Assembly (NCBI GenBank): GCA_963761425.1
Contig: CAVXGQ010000004.1
Span: forward strand, 1-64,000
Direction of reading: 5' to 3'
DNA: 64,000 nt
DNA from: Bog-793 sp963761425
GTDB taxonomy: Bacteria; Actinomycetota; Acidimicrobiia; Acidimicrobiales; Bog-793
Part shown: piece by piece, positions 16,590-26,555 of the stretch
Layout of the letters: every line of letters begins with the position of its first letter
Position numbering within the stretch: position 1 is the first letter of the stretch
Made by a program: the position numbers and the translations under genes
The notes under the pieces: generated by a model
Told to the model about the DNA's origin: nothing
Seen by the model: the letters and a program-made list of their open reading frames with translations, nothing else
Database searches by the model: none

Positions 16590-18200
16590 CTACAACGGCT
16601 TCTCGACGGCAGATTCGACGCCGCTCGCGGGAGACGGAAGCGACCTGCGCCCACCGCTGAGCATGCGAGTCGCGGAGAGTATGGCCGCCAGCGCCATGAA
16701 ACCAATCGAGGAGAAGAACGCGGCGTGAAGACCGGTCGTGAACGCCGGTCCAAGCCTGCGGGGCAGGCTCGTGGTGCCGACGAAAATGGCGAAGGCGAGC
16801 TGGCGGGAGATGGAGCGGGCAGCCACGAGAACTGCAACCGAGAACGAAAACACCATCCCGACGTTGGCGAACGTGCGCATCATCCCCGAGGCGATCCCGA
16901 AGTCTTTTCCCGGCGCCACCTTCATCACCGCCGAGTTGTTCGCGGGCATGAACGCACCGGCGCCGATCCCGTTCAGGACGGCCGCCAGGGTAACCACCGC
17001 GAGGGGGGTCGTGGTGGTGAGCTGCGAGTAAACACCGAGGGCGACGACCTCGACGCCAAGACCGATCGTCGCCGGCCAGACCGCGCCGAACCGGTCCGCC
17101 AGCCGGCCGCAAATGGGCCCGATAACGCCCCCGACCAAGTACCCGGGCACGAGGAGCAAGGAGGCATCGAGTGGCGTCAGACGTCGCACCCCTTGGAGGT
17201 ACATGAGGACCAAAAACAGCACCGCGAAGTTGGCCAGGCCCTGGAAGAGTGCGGCGAGAAGCGTCGGAGTGAAAGTCCGTATCCGGAACATTCGCAAGTT
17301 GACCATCGGCGCGGCCCGATACCGCTCCACAAACACGAAGCCGAACAGCGCGACCACGCCACCGATGAGCGCAACGAGAAGGAACCCCGACAGCTCTGAC
17401 GTCGCGAGTCTCGTCGTCGTCCAGAGCACGCCGAAAAGCCCGATACCGAGAAGGGCCATACCGAAAAGGTCGAGGCGCTGCCGATGGCGGGGACTGCTGT
17501 CACGGAGAACCCTCAGTGCGACTGCCAAAGCCAACAGCCCCGCGGGGACATTGATCCAGAAGATCCACCGCCATGACACATACGTGATGATGATCCCGCC
17601 CAGGAGGATGCCGAGGATGGCTCCGGCGTTCCACCCGATCGCGTTGTAGCCGAAGGCTCTACCTCGCTCCTGCCGGGGAAAGGCATCCGCCAGGACCGCA
17701 CCACTGTTGGCGGTGAGAAACGCTCCCCCCACACCCTGAATGACCCGGAACACGATGATGGTCGTCTCGCTGGTGGACGTCGCACACAAGGCTGACCCGA
17801 TGATGAAGATGAGAAAGCCGAGTTCGTACATGCGTGTTCGGCCGAACATGTCTCCGAGACGGCCCACCTGAGTCGCCAAGATGGTTACGACGAGGATGTA
17901 GGCGATGATCACCCAAACGACAGCCGACAGAGCGATGTGCAAGGACCGCTCCATCTCGGGAAGCGCCAAGACGACGATGGTCGTGTCGACCGCGGCCATC
18001 AAGACGCCCACCACGACCACCAGCACGACAAGCTCGCGGCGGCGGTCACGGTGTGGAATCCGGGCGCCGGTCTCCAGGACCGAGGCGGGTCGGGAGGTCC
18101 GGCCGAACCCCCACGGCAGCCGCCGCCCATTGCCGCCTCCCGGAGCTCCGAACTCAAGATCGGCACCGGCGATGGACCGACTAATTGTGAGCCTTCTCAT
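16590..18200 (-). CDS. MFS multidrug exporter, DHA2 (EmrB/QacA) type
   Basis: Proton-driven drug exporter of 536 residues with about fourteen hydrophobic segments. Motif A is GRLGDMFGRTRMYELGF, motif D1 region VLMAAVDTTIVVLALPEM, and motif C region GAILGILLGGII. A polar N-terminus of about 50 residues precedes the first helix. ATG at 18200 gives a normal length; the frame is open to 18470 with non-family residues. No TetR- or MarR-type regulator is adjacent, and the substrate is unknown. Confidence 0.88.
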   Translation of the reverse strand: MRRLTISRSIAGADLEFGAPGGGNGRRLPWGFGRTSRPASVLETGARIPHRDRRRELVVLVVVVGVLMAAVDTTIVVLALPEMERSLHIALSAVVWVIIAYILVVTILATQVGRLGDMFGRTRMYELGFLIFIIGSALCATSTSETTIIVFRVIQGVGGAFLTANSGAVLADAFPRQERGRAFGYNAIGWNAGAILGILLGGIIITYVSWRWIFWINVPAGLLALAVALRVLRDSSPRHRQRLDLFGMALLGIGLFGVLWTTTRLATSELSGFLLVALIGGVVALFGFVFVERYRAAPMVNLRMFRIRTFTPTLLAALFQGLANFAVLFLVLMYLQGVRRLTPLDASLLLVPGYLVGGVIGPICGRLADRFGAVWPATIGLGVEVVALGVYSQLTTTTPLAVVTLAAVLNGIGAGAFMPANNSAVMKVAPGKDFGIASGMMRTFANVGMVFSFSVAVLVAARSISRQLAFAIFVGTTSLPRRLGPAFTTGLHAAFFSSIGFMALAAILSATRMLSGGRRSLPSPASGVESAVEKPL

Positions 18201-18545
18201 GACATCGACCCAACCCAGCGACCTTCTGACCTCTTCCTGACCTCGACCGTCGTTCGAGCCGGCGGCGAGTCTCGGAAGAGGCGCGCCGACTGACCAACCG
18301 GGAAGGACCTGGACATCAACCCCGCCCAAGACTCTCGACGCTCGATCCCGCCAATTCGTCTCTCGGCTAAGCCGCCCCCAGGGACCAGCCCCGGAAACCG
18401 CTCGCCGACCGTCATCACCGAGTGCACCACGACGAGCCCCCGGACATGAGGGACGCTCCCTCCTGGTCACCTCAATCGCGGCGACTGATACCAGGTCGCA
18501 GAAGCGACGATAACGGCCCTTCGCCCGCCCGACGACCGGAGCTAT
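18201..18545. other. Intergenic stretch downstream of the GGDEF-EAL gene
   Basis: About 345 bases between the first PAS-GGDEF-EAL gene and the MFS gene. Only short overlapping open frames were seen; no RNA or coding feature is supported. Confidence 0.4.
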
Positions 18546-20300
18546 TTAGATGGGATTGGGTACGCCGCCGCGCCGGAACTCGGCAATGGCCTCGGGCGGA
18601 AGTGGATGGGCAAAAAGAAAGCCCTGGGCCGTGTCACACTCGAGAAACGTGAGCTCCTCAAGCTGTTCGCGCGTTGCGATCCCCTCGCCCACAACTGACA
18701 TGCCAAGGGCGTGGGACATCGCCGTGATGGCGGCGATGATCTCGGTGTCGCGGACGGTGTGACCGATCTGTTCGATGAAGCTGCGGTCGATCTTCAAGAT
18801 GTCGACCCGCAGACGGTGTAGGTGCGCGAGCGTCGAATAGCCGGTGCCGTAATCGTCGATGGCGAGCCGGACCCCTTGCTCCGAGAGCGCTGACAGCGTC
18901 GGCTCGACGTCCCCCGCCTCGCCGTTGAGCGTCGTCTCGGTGATCTCAAGGCAGAGCCGTCCGGGCTCGAGGCCGTGGTAGGCAAGGACCTTGGAGACGT
19001 GGGCGGCGAAGCTCGGATCGACGAGCTGACGACCCGAGCTGTTGACCGCCATGGTGAAGTCCTCGGGCCAGCCGCCCTCGGCAAGCCAAGCGGCAAGCTG
19101 GCGGCAGGCCTCGTCAAGCACGAAGCTGTCGATCCGGGTGATGAGTCCGCGCTCTTCGGCGAGTGGAATGAACTCGATCGGAGGCACGATGCCCCGCGTC
19201 GGATGGTTCCAGCGCACCAGGGCCTCGACACCGCGCAGTGACTGGTCCTCGATGGAAAAGAGAGGCTGGTAGAGCAAGAAGAGTTCGGAGCTGTCAAGAG
19301 CCTCGCGCAGCTCGACCTCGAGGATGTGATTCGCGACCACCCGGGCGCGTTGCGAAGGCGAGAAGACCTGGAAGCAGTTCTTGCCGGCGTCCTTGGCGCG
19401 GTACATGGCGATATCGGCGTCCTGCAAGAGCTGGCCAGGGTCGGCGATCGGGTCGCCGGTGAGGACGATCCCCACGCTGGCGGTGATGGAGAGATCGAGG
19501 TCGTTGTCGATGAAGGGCCGGGCGACCGCCCGCACCACCCGGTCGCCGAGTATCCGCGGGTCGTCATCGTCGCGCAACCCCGTGCAGAGCATCACGAACT
19601 CATCGCCCCCGAGCCGAGCGACCGTGTCGGCTCGGCGCGCCACACCGGTCAAGCGTCGGGCGACCTCGCAGAGCACCTTGTCGCCGGTCTCGTGCCCGAA
19701 GGAGTCGTTGATCGTCTTGAAGTTGTCGAGATCGACGAACAACAGCGCGATCTGGCCGGGTTGGCGTTCGAGCAGGGCGAGGGCCTGGGAAAGCCGGTCC
19801 CGCAGTGCAACCCGGTTCGAAAGCCCCGTCACCGCGTCATGGAGCGACTGGAAAGTGAGCGCCTGCTCCGCGACGATCTGGGCGGTAACGTCCCGCGAGA
19901 TACCAAAGGTCCCGATGATCTTCCCGCTGTCGTCTCGCAGCGGGAACTTTGTCGTCGAGACCCAGACGTCGGGGCGGTTCCGGAAGGTCTCGCGCTCAAC
20001 CTTCCCGACGATCGAATCACCGGTCCGAATGATGCGCTGCTCGTCCTCAAAGGCGGCCACCGCGTGCGGCTCGCTGAAGATGTCGAAGTCCGTCTTGCCG
20101 AGTACGTCTTCCGCCGACCATCCCGGCAACTGGTCCTCAAGAAGTCCGCGGCTTACCGCGAGGAAACGACTATCGAGATCCTTGAAGAAAATGTGCTCGC
20201 CGGGCAGATCGAGCAGGTTGCGAATGCAGATACGCTCGATCTCGTCCCTCGACTTGCCCGGGCCGGGGCTCTCGGGGCTTGACTTTGGCCGCTTTGCCAT
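18546..20300 (-). CDS. PAS-GGDEF-EAL protein (c-di-GMP cyclase/phosphodiesterase), copy 1
   Basis: Predicted cytoplasmic enzyme of 584 residues for c-di-GMP turnover. A PAS domain (about 30-145; HIFFKDLDSRFLAVSRG through GTFGISRDVTAQ) should sense a small signal. The GGDEF domain (about 155-315) has an intact ARLGGDEFVML site and is preceded by DLDNFKTINDSFGH. The EAL domain (about 335-575) has GVEALVRWNHP, LEITETTL, DDYGTGYST, LKIDRSF and QGFLFAHPLPPEA, so catalysis is plausible for both domains. ATG at 20300 has AAGG seven bases upstream. No transmembrane segment was seen. It is close in sequence to the gene at 32972 over its whole length. Confidence 0.92.
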   Translation of the reverse strand: MAKRPKSSPESPGPGKSRDEIERICIRNLLDLPGEHIFFKDLDSRFLAVSRGLLEDQLPGWSAEDVLGKTDFDIFSEPHAVAAFEDEQRIIRTGDSIVGKVERETFRNRPDVWVSTTKFPLRDDSGKIIGTFGISRDVTAQIVAEQALTFQSLHDAVTGLSNRVALRDRLSQALALLERQPGQIALLFVDLDNFKTINDSFGHETGDKVLCEVARRLTGVARRADTVARLGGDEFVMLCTGLRDDDDPRILGDRVVRAVARPFIDNDLDLSITASVGIVLTGDPIADPGQLLQDADIAMYRAKDAGKNCFQVFSPSQRARVVANHILEVELREALDSSELFLLYQPLFSIEDQSLRGVEALVRWNHPTRGIVPPIEFIPLAEERGLITRIDSFVLDEACRQLAAWLAEGGWPEDFTMAVNSSGRQLVDPSFAAHVSKVLAYHGLEPGRLCLEITETTLNGEAGDVEPTLSALSEQGVRLAIDDYGTGYSTLAHLHRLRVDILKIDRSFIEQIGHTVRDTEIIAAITAMSHALGMSVVGEGIATREQLEELTFLECDTAQGFLFAHPLPPEAIAEFRRGGVPNPI

Positions 20301-20892
20301 CGCCATCCTTACGGAAGAAGGTGGATGAACCTGAATCCCGAGATCTGCACAAGTCGCAAACTGGCCCAATGCGCTCCGTTACCGGCTGGAAGCTGCCGAC
20401 CCGTCAGAGAAAGGATCGAATCGAGCCGGTTGATCTTACCAAGGGATCTACGAGGTAGGAGCGATGCACCGCGCCGTGTTCGGGACGTCAATCCACAATG
20501 TCCGGTGTGCCTGACGCGCCCCACCGACGGCTACGAGCAACCGTCGATGCAGCTCGCTGGCCGCGGAGGAGACCACCATGACGCCGACACCGGAGCTTGC
20601 CACCAAGGTCGGACGACCGAAACGACGCATCTTGTGACATCATCCGGCGTACGTTGCTCACCGATCCGAACGCGCGATCAAAACAACGCGAGTCGAGGTC
20701 GGCGCACGGTCATGCCCGCCAAGAAGGACTCTTTCACATTCGCAAACCCCTCCGCCGAGGTGCCGCAATGACGTCGCGTCGCGGCTTGGCCCGCCCGCGG
20801 GAGCTGGTGCCTTCGTCTTCGAAAGACGAACCGGCCACCTCTCCGGTCATTCACACCACCGGTGGCGCGGGCGCATCCTCCGGAGAGCTGCA
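20301..20892. other. Intergenic region between divergent GGDEF-EAL and DMFase-like genes
   Basis: About 590 bases. Apart from a 19-codon ORF with a strong ribosome site at 20578, I see no gene. Both flanking genes read outward, so promoters for both should lie here. Confidence 0.4.
20578..20637 (+). CDS. Possible 19-residue ORF with a strong Shine-Dalgarno
   Basis: ATG at 20578 follows GGAGGAG at 20563-20569 with an 8-base gap, the best ribosome site in this stretch. It encodes MTPTPELATKVGRPKRRIL and then stops. The basic GRPKRR end resembles the N-terminus of IS3-type OrfA proteins, so this may be the start of a lost transposase gene; a short leader peptide is also possible. Codon-level support is weak. 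Confidence 0.25.
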   Translation: MTPTPELATKVGRPKRRIL

Positions 20893-22551
20893 GTGTTGAC
20901 GCCTCGTATGGCCATCACCGGCGCCGTTGGCGTGATGGTGATCGGGTTAGCACTGCCAACGCCTTCCCCCAGCGCCGCCAGCGCCATGAAGGGCCACGAC
21001 ACCCATGGGGTCTACGGCGCCCCGCTCAAAACGGCTCCGGGCACCGGAGCCGGCTCCCGGACCACGCAGACCCCCGACGGGGTGCAGGCCGGGTGGGTGG
21101 TCAAGGAGAACCAGCGACCGGGCACGACCGACTGGGAGATCCCCCCGGGAACTTCCGAAGCGATCGCGGGGTTCGCCTCTACGACGTACGCGGCTCAGGG
21201 TGACCACGTAACGCTCTACGTCACCACGGCGGCGGCGCGCCTCCACGTCGACGCTTTTCGGATGGGCTACTACCAGGGGAAGGGCGCACGCCTCGTTTGG
21301 CGGTCGCGCGAAGTTCCTGGACGGCGGCAGCCGACCTGCCCTCGAACGGCAGGAACCAACATGGTCGCCTGTGAAAACTGGGCGCCGACCCTCAGTTTCA
21401 AGATCACCAAGGCGTTCGTCCAGGGCGACTACCTCCTCAAGCTGGTCGGAAGTACCGGCCAGCAGAGTTACGTACCGCTCACGGTCTGGGATCCGACCAG
21501 CACGGCTGCCTACCTCGTGAAGAACGACGTCTACACCTGGCAGGCCTGGAACCCTTACGGTGGTTATGACTTCTACGCCGGTCTGGGCACCTGCCCGCCG
21601 GGCGTGTATCCGCTTTGCACTCGTGCCCGCGTCGTCTCCTTCGACCGTCCCTACGCCTACGGAGACGGCGCTGGAGACTTCCTCAGCAGCGAGTACCCGC
21701 TGGTGCGCTTCGTCGAGCAGAAGGGTCTCGACGTCACCTACGTCACCGATGTCACCGTCCAACAGCACCCGGCGCTGCTACGAGCCCATCGAGCGATGAT
21801 CTCCCTCGGTCACGATGAGTGCTGGTCGTTGACCGAAAGGCAAGCCGCTGACCGCGCCGAAGCCCATGGAGTGAACATGATCTTTTTTGGCGCAAGCGCC
21901 ATCTTGCGACATGTACGCCTCCAGGCGTCGGCGCTGGGCCCCGATCGTGAGGAGATCGACTATCGAGACTCAGCGGCTGATCCCCTCAACGGCAAAGGCA
22001 ACCCCCTCGAGGTGACGGGGAACACCTGGAGTTCGCCGCCCACCAATTGGCCAGAGATCGACTTCGTTGGCGAGCAGTACATCGGCTATCTGCTGGCGGG
22101 GGCGGCGCCTGGACCACTGGTTGTCGCGCGCGGGGCTTCGTCTTGGATCTTCCGCGGCACGGGGCTTCACAGCGGCTCCAGCGTGCCGGGGGTCGTCGAA
22201 GGCGACCTCGACGAGTTCGACCCCGGCGATCACCCCAGCGACCTTGAGATCCTGGCGCATTCACCGGTCAATCTCTCGGACGCCATGAGCGAGAGCGGCG
22301 CGCAACAAGGCTTCCTGTACTCTGACATGACCTACTGGACCGACCCGACCAGTCGGGCTGGGCTCTTCGACAGTGGGGCGACTTCCTGGATCGCCTCCCT
22401 CACGCCTTGTTCACGCGGTGCCCACAACTGTCCGGCGATGGTTACCCGACAGATCACCGGGAATCTCCTCGCCCTTTTCGGCCGGGGCCCGGCAGGCGAC
22501 TTTCAACCCTCGGTACCCAACTGGCAGCAGGTCTACGGTTCGAACGGTTGA
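20893..22551 (+). CDS. Secreted protein similar to the N,N-dimethylformamidase large-subunit C-terminal region
   Basis: Protein of 552 residues with a signal peptide (MAITGAVGVMVIGLALP, cleavage near SAASA). The mature part resembles proteins sharing the DMFase beta-subunit-like domain: beta-sandwich segment HVTLYVTTAAARLHVDAFRM, then GYYQGKGARLVW, SFDRPYAYGDG, VTYVTDVTV, and SLGHDECWS, where the acidic/His residues recall the family metal/catalytic region. Amidase activity is not shown. GTG at 20893 has GGAG seven bases upstream. Cysteine pairs (such as CPRTAGTNMVAC) fit an extracellular location. No partner alpha subunit is present. Confidence 0.7.
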   Translation: MLTPRMAITGAVGVMVIGLALPTPSPSAASAMKGHDTHGVYGAPLKTAPGTGAGSRTTQTPDGVQAGWVVKENQRPGTTDWEIPPGTSEAIAGFASTTYAAQGDHVTLYVTTAAARLHVDAFRMGYYQGKGARLVWRSREVPGRRQPTCPRTAGTNMVACENWAPTLSFKITKAFVQGDYLLKLVGSTGQQSYVPLTVWDPTSTAAYLVKNDVYTWQAWNPYGGYDFYAGLGTCPPGVYPLCTRARVVSFDRPYAYGDGAGDFLSSEYPLVRFVEQKGLDVTYVTDVTVQQHPALLRAHRAMISLGHDECWSLTERQAADRAEAHGVNMIFFGASAILRHVRLQASALGPDREEIDYRDSAADPLNGKGNPLEVTGNTWSSPPTNWPEIDFVGEQYIGYLLAGAAPGPLVVARGASSWIFRGTGLHSGSSVPGVVEGDLDEFDPGDHPSDLEILAHSPVNLSDAMSESGAQQGFLYSDMTYWTDPTSRAGLFDSGATSWIASLTPCSRGAHNCPAMVTRQITGNLLALFGRGPAGDFQPSVPNWQQVYGSNG

Positions 22552-22626
22552 CGTGACCGCGCCGTTGGGCGTCCGACGGCTCGGGGACCAGCGTGGCCTG
22601 CCATCATGCGACCAATCCGCCTGGCC

Positions 22627-23658
22627 CTACCGAGTTGGCTCGGAGACCTCGATGAGCACCTTGCCGGTGACGCCGTGCTCCACTGCCTCATGGGCCTCGC
22701 GGGTGGCCTCGAGCGAGAATCGATGAAGGGGTAGACCAGCGGCTTCGCCCACCCGGAGTGCTCCGGCAGCGATCGCCGTCGACACGTCTTCGACCGCGGC
22801 GGACTTGGCCGCAACCGGAACCGTGTAGACGAAGATGAATTGGTATCGGGCATTGCGCGTCATCGCCGATCGCACGGGGATCGAGAGATCCCACGTGTCA
22901 CTGGCGTAAACCGCCACGGTGCCATTTGGCGCGAGGACGGCGCGGTCGATCTCGGCGTTGGCAGGCGGGTTGACCTCGACGACGAGATCGACGCCTTGCG
23001 GTGCGAAATCTCGAACCGTGCCAATGACCTCCTCCTTCCGGTAGTTGATCACGGCATGTGCCCCGGTGGCCGCAGCCAACACAGCCTTCTCCTGAGAGCT
23101 GACCGTCGTCACGACCAAAGCACCCGACCACAGGGCGAGTTCGATCGCCGCGTGACCGACCGCTCCCGCCCCCCCCGCGACGAGAACGGTGCACCCAGCT
23201 AGCATGCCGTTGCCTAGTCTGCCGTTCGAATCCACACCGACGGTGAGGCACCGGTGCGCCGTTAGCGCCGGGATGCCGACGCTAGCCCCCAGGTCGAACG
23301 ACGCCCCGACCGGTAGGAATACCGCGTGGTTCTGCGGCAGGGCGACGAACTCCTGCGCCGTTCCGTCGGCACGCTGCCACCCGCACTCCCAGAGCCAGAC
23401 TCGCTCGCCCATTCGGGCCGGATCGCAACCTTGACCGATCCCGACGATGACCCCCGACCCGTCTTGTTGCGGGACGACTTCGGGGTAAGGGAACACGCTG
23501 GGTACCGGCGCGCCGCGGCGCGTTTTCCAATCCGTCGGGTTCACCCCGGACACGGCCACTTGCACGAGAACTTCTCCGGGACCGGGAACGGGTCTGGGGC
23601 GGTCGATAACCTCGAGAACCTCTGGGCCACCGTACTGGCGATAAACACATGCTCTCAT
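22627..23658 (-). CDS. Zinc-type alcohol dehydrogenase / quinone oxidoreductase (MDR)
   Basis: NADPH-dependent oxidoreductase of the medium-chain family, 343 residues. The GroES-like N-terminal domain includes VAVSGVNPTDWKTRRG and the Rossmann part VLVAGGAGAVGHAAIELAL. It lacks the structural and catalytic zinc-cysteine pattern, so it is probably a zinc-free quinone reductase type. ATG at 23658 has GGAGG with a 7-base gap and defines the start MRACVYRQYGG; the frame is open upstream. It is convergent with the DMFase-like gene. It is a full-length relative of the remnant at 1630-2046 but clearly a different gene. Confidence 0.9.
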   Translation of the reverse strand: MRACVYRQYGGPEVLEVIDRPRPVPGPGEVLVQVAVSGVNPTDWKTRRGAPVPSVFPYPEVVPQQDGSGVIVGIGQGCDPARMGERVWLWECGWQRADGTAQEFVALPQNHAVFLPVGASFDLGASVGIPALTAHRCLTVGVDSNGRLGNGMLAGCTVLVAGGAGAVGHAAIELALWSGALVVTTVSSQEKAVLAAATGAHAVINYRKEEVIGTVRDFAPQGVDLVVEVNPPANAEIDRAVLAPNGTVAVYASDTWDLSIPVRSAMTRNARYQFIFVYTVPVAAKSAAVEDVSTAIAAGALRVGEAAGLPLHRFSLEATREAHEAVEHGVTGKVLIEVSEPTR

Positions 23659-23889
23659 TGCGCCGCCTCCGGATCGGCCAACGTCGCTGAATCGGATGCC
23701 CTTCTTACCAATCTCTCCCCCCTCGTTCTGGCACGCCCCCGAGGATATTCCGAGCCGCGTTTGGGCAAGGAAAACATGGTCTGTGCAGGCCAAAGGTGAC
23801 CAGCCAGCCAACCGAGTTCTCTGGCGACGGGCTCATTGCAGGTTGGAACCGTTCCGTGATGCGAAGCCTATGACCGGAGAACTCGACCA

Positions 23890-25728
23890 TCAGCGTCGGT
23901 CGGCATGGTACCAGATGTCGACCCCTCCGACCTTCACTGGGGCTCGTCCAAGCGCAACGGTGAGGTAGTGGATCACGAACTCGGGATGGACACCGATCGG
24001 GTACAAAATGATGGTGCCGATGTGCCATCGGGTAAGGAAGCGACGCACCAACACCTCCCTCTGCGGGATAAGCCTCGGCGCCAGATGGAGCAACCCCCAG
24101 TACCCGGCCCGGAACAGGTGCTGCAAGTCCACCGGCGGCACGGGGTCAGCCAGGGTGGATCCCGGGGCGGTTGGCGGCGGCTTGGCGGCCTCGCCGCCGA
24201 CGAGTTTGAAGGAGAAGCCTGAGACCGCCTGCCAGAGCATTCCGTAGTTGACCCCGCCTATGTCGTACGGATAGGTGACGACAACGCTCCCGTTCGGAAT
24301 CGCCTTTGACGAGGCCGAGGTGAAATACGCGGGGATCTCCGCCGCTTGCGAGACGAACGGTACCTGGGGAACCAGGGGAATGAGCACCCCTGCGCCAATG
24401 AGGGCGACGACACCGATTAGCGGAACACGGCTACGAAGCGTCGAAAGCCGGTTGCGTCGCCGGGTGGCGTCAACTCGGTTCGTCCTGGCCCAAGACGTAG
24501 CGCGTTCTTTCCAGCGATCTAGCCCTATTGCGAAGACGAATGCAGAAGCCAAGGTCACGTACAGCGCGAATCTGGCTGCAATCAAGTTCTTGAGCTCAGG
24601 AATCTTTCTCAAGATCGTGAATGGCAACGGGAATGCGGTGACGTGACCGCCGACGACGAGCGGTGACCCCAGGGACAGTACAAAGGCCACCAGTCCAACA
24701 AAGGCCACCGAGAGCACGAACCGATCTCGACGGTTCCAAACGAGTAAGACCAATAACAAGAGGACCAGAGGGATTCCGAGGTATGAGTCGTTCTCAGATA
24801 TGTCTCCGCCGACGTACGTCGTGCCAATAGCGGCGAGGTGAGCGGGCGCGAAGAACTGACTGATGGTCGGAATGATCGTCCCGAACAGGTCGGCCTGGTA
24901 AGGGGCAAGCTCTACCGCCGTGTGCTGGGGACGAGTGACGTGGAAGGGACCCAAGAAGTAGGTGTACGCGGGATACGCAATGATCACCCCGCAGGTGACA
25001 ACAGCCCACCAGACTCCTCGTAGGGCATGGGCAGCGCGTCGACGCACGCTCAAGCGCCAAATTGCTGCAGCAAAGACAATTCCGACGACACAACAAACGA
25101 CGGTGGTGACGAGAATCTCGATAGAGATGAAGAACTGAGCCGCAAAGAGCAATCCGAGGATCACCCCGTAACGTCGCACGCTCCTCTCCTGGCGCCTGAA
25201 GAGTTCATCGACGACGAGGACGACAAGCGGTGGGATCGGCACGAATGCGGCGAACAGATGACCAATCGCCTGGTCGACCACGTACGGCGAGAACCCGTAC
25301 AGCAACCCGCCCAGAAACGCGGCTGGGAACCATTTCGTGTAGCGCAAGAGGACGAACATCATCGAGGTCGCCGACGCGAAGAAGGCGAGCCTCATGAAGA
25401 GGCCAAAAGCGGCGATGGGACCGAAGATCGCGGTGATCGGCGATGCCAGGACTCCCAGCAACGGCATCGACGTGTTGTCGACGAGGTTGACGCCGTATGG
25501 GTAATTGATAGCCGTGGTGGTGAACGGGTTGATCGCGTGGCTCAGCGAGTGAAACATCCAGGCGAAGAACCAGACCTCTTGAATCCGGTCGCTGCAGGCG
25601 CATCCAACAACCTGTGTCTGGCTGAGCGGTTCCACCGGCCAATAGGCGAGGCACGCGACCGCGAGGTAGGTGGCTAGTGCGGCGAGGATCCAGACCGGCC
25701 TCTTTCGCCACCATCGACCACGCCACAT
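23890..25728 (-). CDS. Polytopic membrane protein, probably glycosyltransferase-C-like
   Basis: Protein of 612 residues with about eleven transmembrane segments. The first helix is after WRKRPVWILAALATYL. A long first extracytoplasmic loop carries INYPYGVNLVDNTSMPLLG and a later loop SENDSYLGIP, features seen in lipid-linked-sugar GT-C type enzymes of actinobacteria. A soluble C-terminal region of about 150 residues ends in DIWYHADRR. Function is inferred from topology only. ATG at 25728 has GGGAG with a 6-base gap. GC content is lower than in neighbouring housekeeping genes, which may indicate transfer. Confidence 0.6.
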   Translation of the reverse strand: MWRGRWWRKRPVWILAALATYLAVACLAYWPVEPLSQTQVVGCACSDRIQEVWFFAWMFHSLSHAINPFTTTAINYPYGVNLVDNTSMPLLGVLASPITAIFGPIAAFGLFMRLAFFASATSMMFVLLRYTKWFPAAFLGGLLYGFSPYVVDQAIGHLFAAFVPIPPLVVLVVDELFRRQERSVRRYGVILGLLFAAQFFISIEILVTTVVCCVVGIVFAAAIWRLSVRRRAAHALRGVWWAVVTCGVIIAYPAYTYFLGPFHVTRPQHTAVELAPYQADLFGTIIPTISQFFAPAHLAAIGTTYVGGDISENDSYLGIPLVLLLLVLLVWNRRDRFVLSVAFVGLVAFVLSLGSPLVVGGHVTAFPLPFTILRKIPELKNLIAARFALYVTLASAFVFAIGLDRWKERATSWARTNRVDATRRRNRLSTLRSRVPLIGVVALIGAGVLIPLVPQVPFVSQAAEIPAYFTSASSKAIPNGSVVVTYPYDIGGVNYGMLWQAVSGFSFKLVGGEAAKPPPTAPGSTLADPVPPVDLQHLFRAGYWGLLHLAPRLIPQREVLVRRFLTRWHIGTIILYPIGVHPEFVIHYLTVALGRAPVKVGGVDIWYHADRR

Positions 25729-26555
25729 GGCTGTCTCCCGTTGGGTTCGTGTAGCAGGAAGAACATGCGACGCGTCACGCGCGAGGCGGTGTTCCTCGAT
25801 GTGTTCCATGAGTCACGCCAGCATCACCGAGCGTCTCGTCAGGGCACTTTACTTGTCGGTCGAACTCTCACGGGGCCAACGCCGGCGACGCTCCCGTCGA
25901 CCAAGAGGTGGGCAGATCCCACGCGCGACAGAAGCTGCGGAACTCTTGCCCCTTTCCTCCACCAAGATGGCTTGACGGGACAACGGAGCCGAAACCGCCT
26001 ACCTGCGGAAGATGCCCGTCGTGAACCAGCCGTGGCCACCAATCTCCTGACGCGACACGCGGTAGGTGCGCGGCGCGAGCAACCGCAGACCCGCGCCATC
26101 CCCCCAGCACACGAACGCCGAGCCGGAGCCCGTCGCCTTACCAACGAGATTCGGCCCGTGACCAGGACATCCGGGAGGCCGGGCGGTCAGCGGTCTGCCG
26201 GTGGGGCGCCGATGGTCCGGCGACTTCCCCACGTCGTCGAACACCCAGTTGACACACCCGGTTAGGCGAACTCGACCCGCTTGGCGCCTTCCACATCGGG
26301 GTCAAACCGAACCACACCACCGACCCAAACGGTGCCCCGATCTGCGCACGTGAACCACTCTCACGTGGAGGCGTTCGACTCTAAGCTGGCCCGCGGGAAC
26401 TCGCCACGCTCACTCGTGAAGAAGGGGGGTCGTCGTCATCGGTGGGCGCGGCTGAAATACTTAGCAAGAATTGTGCCTACCGCTGCCATGACGACAACCT
26501 AATCACCGTTGTCCAAAAGCAGCGAACCCATTCGGTATCAATCAGGAGTGAGGAC
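25729..26555. other. Long intergenic region, possibly decayed coding DNA
   Basis: About 830 bases. On the minus strand a frame at 25999-26244 has high GC at third positions and a plausible protein-like end (LLAPRTYRVSRQEIGGHGWF). Just upstream, around 26268-26365, another minus frame ends GGVVRFDPDVEGAKRVEFA. Neither has a clear start or known family. They may be pieces of a degraded gene. A paired CACGTG repeat lies at 26347-26367. Confidence 0.35.
26347..26367. promoter_or_regulatory. Paired CACGTG inverted repeat, operator-like
   Basis: CACGTGA (26347-26353) and TCACGTG (26361-26367) are perfect inverted complements separated by 7 bases, and each half is itself palindromic. Spacing of 14 bases between half-sites suggests binding of a dimer or two dimers on nearly one helical face. 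It lies about 190 bases upstream of the gene at 26556; a regulatory role is inferred. Confidence 0.35.

Noticed and set aside
20301..20892. c-di-GMP (GEMM) riboswitch near the GGDEF-EAL genes
   Set aside because: No conserved GEMM core or tetraloop receptor was visible here or in 32693-32971.
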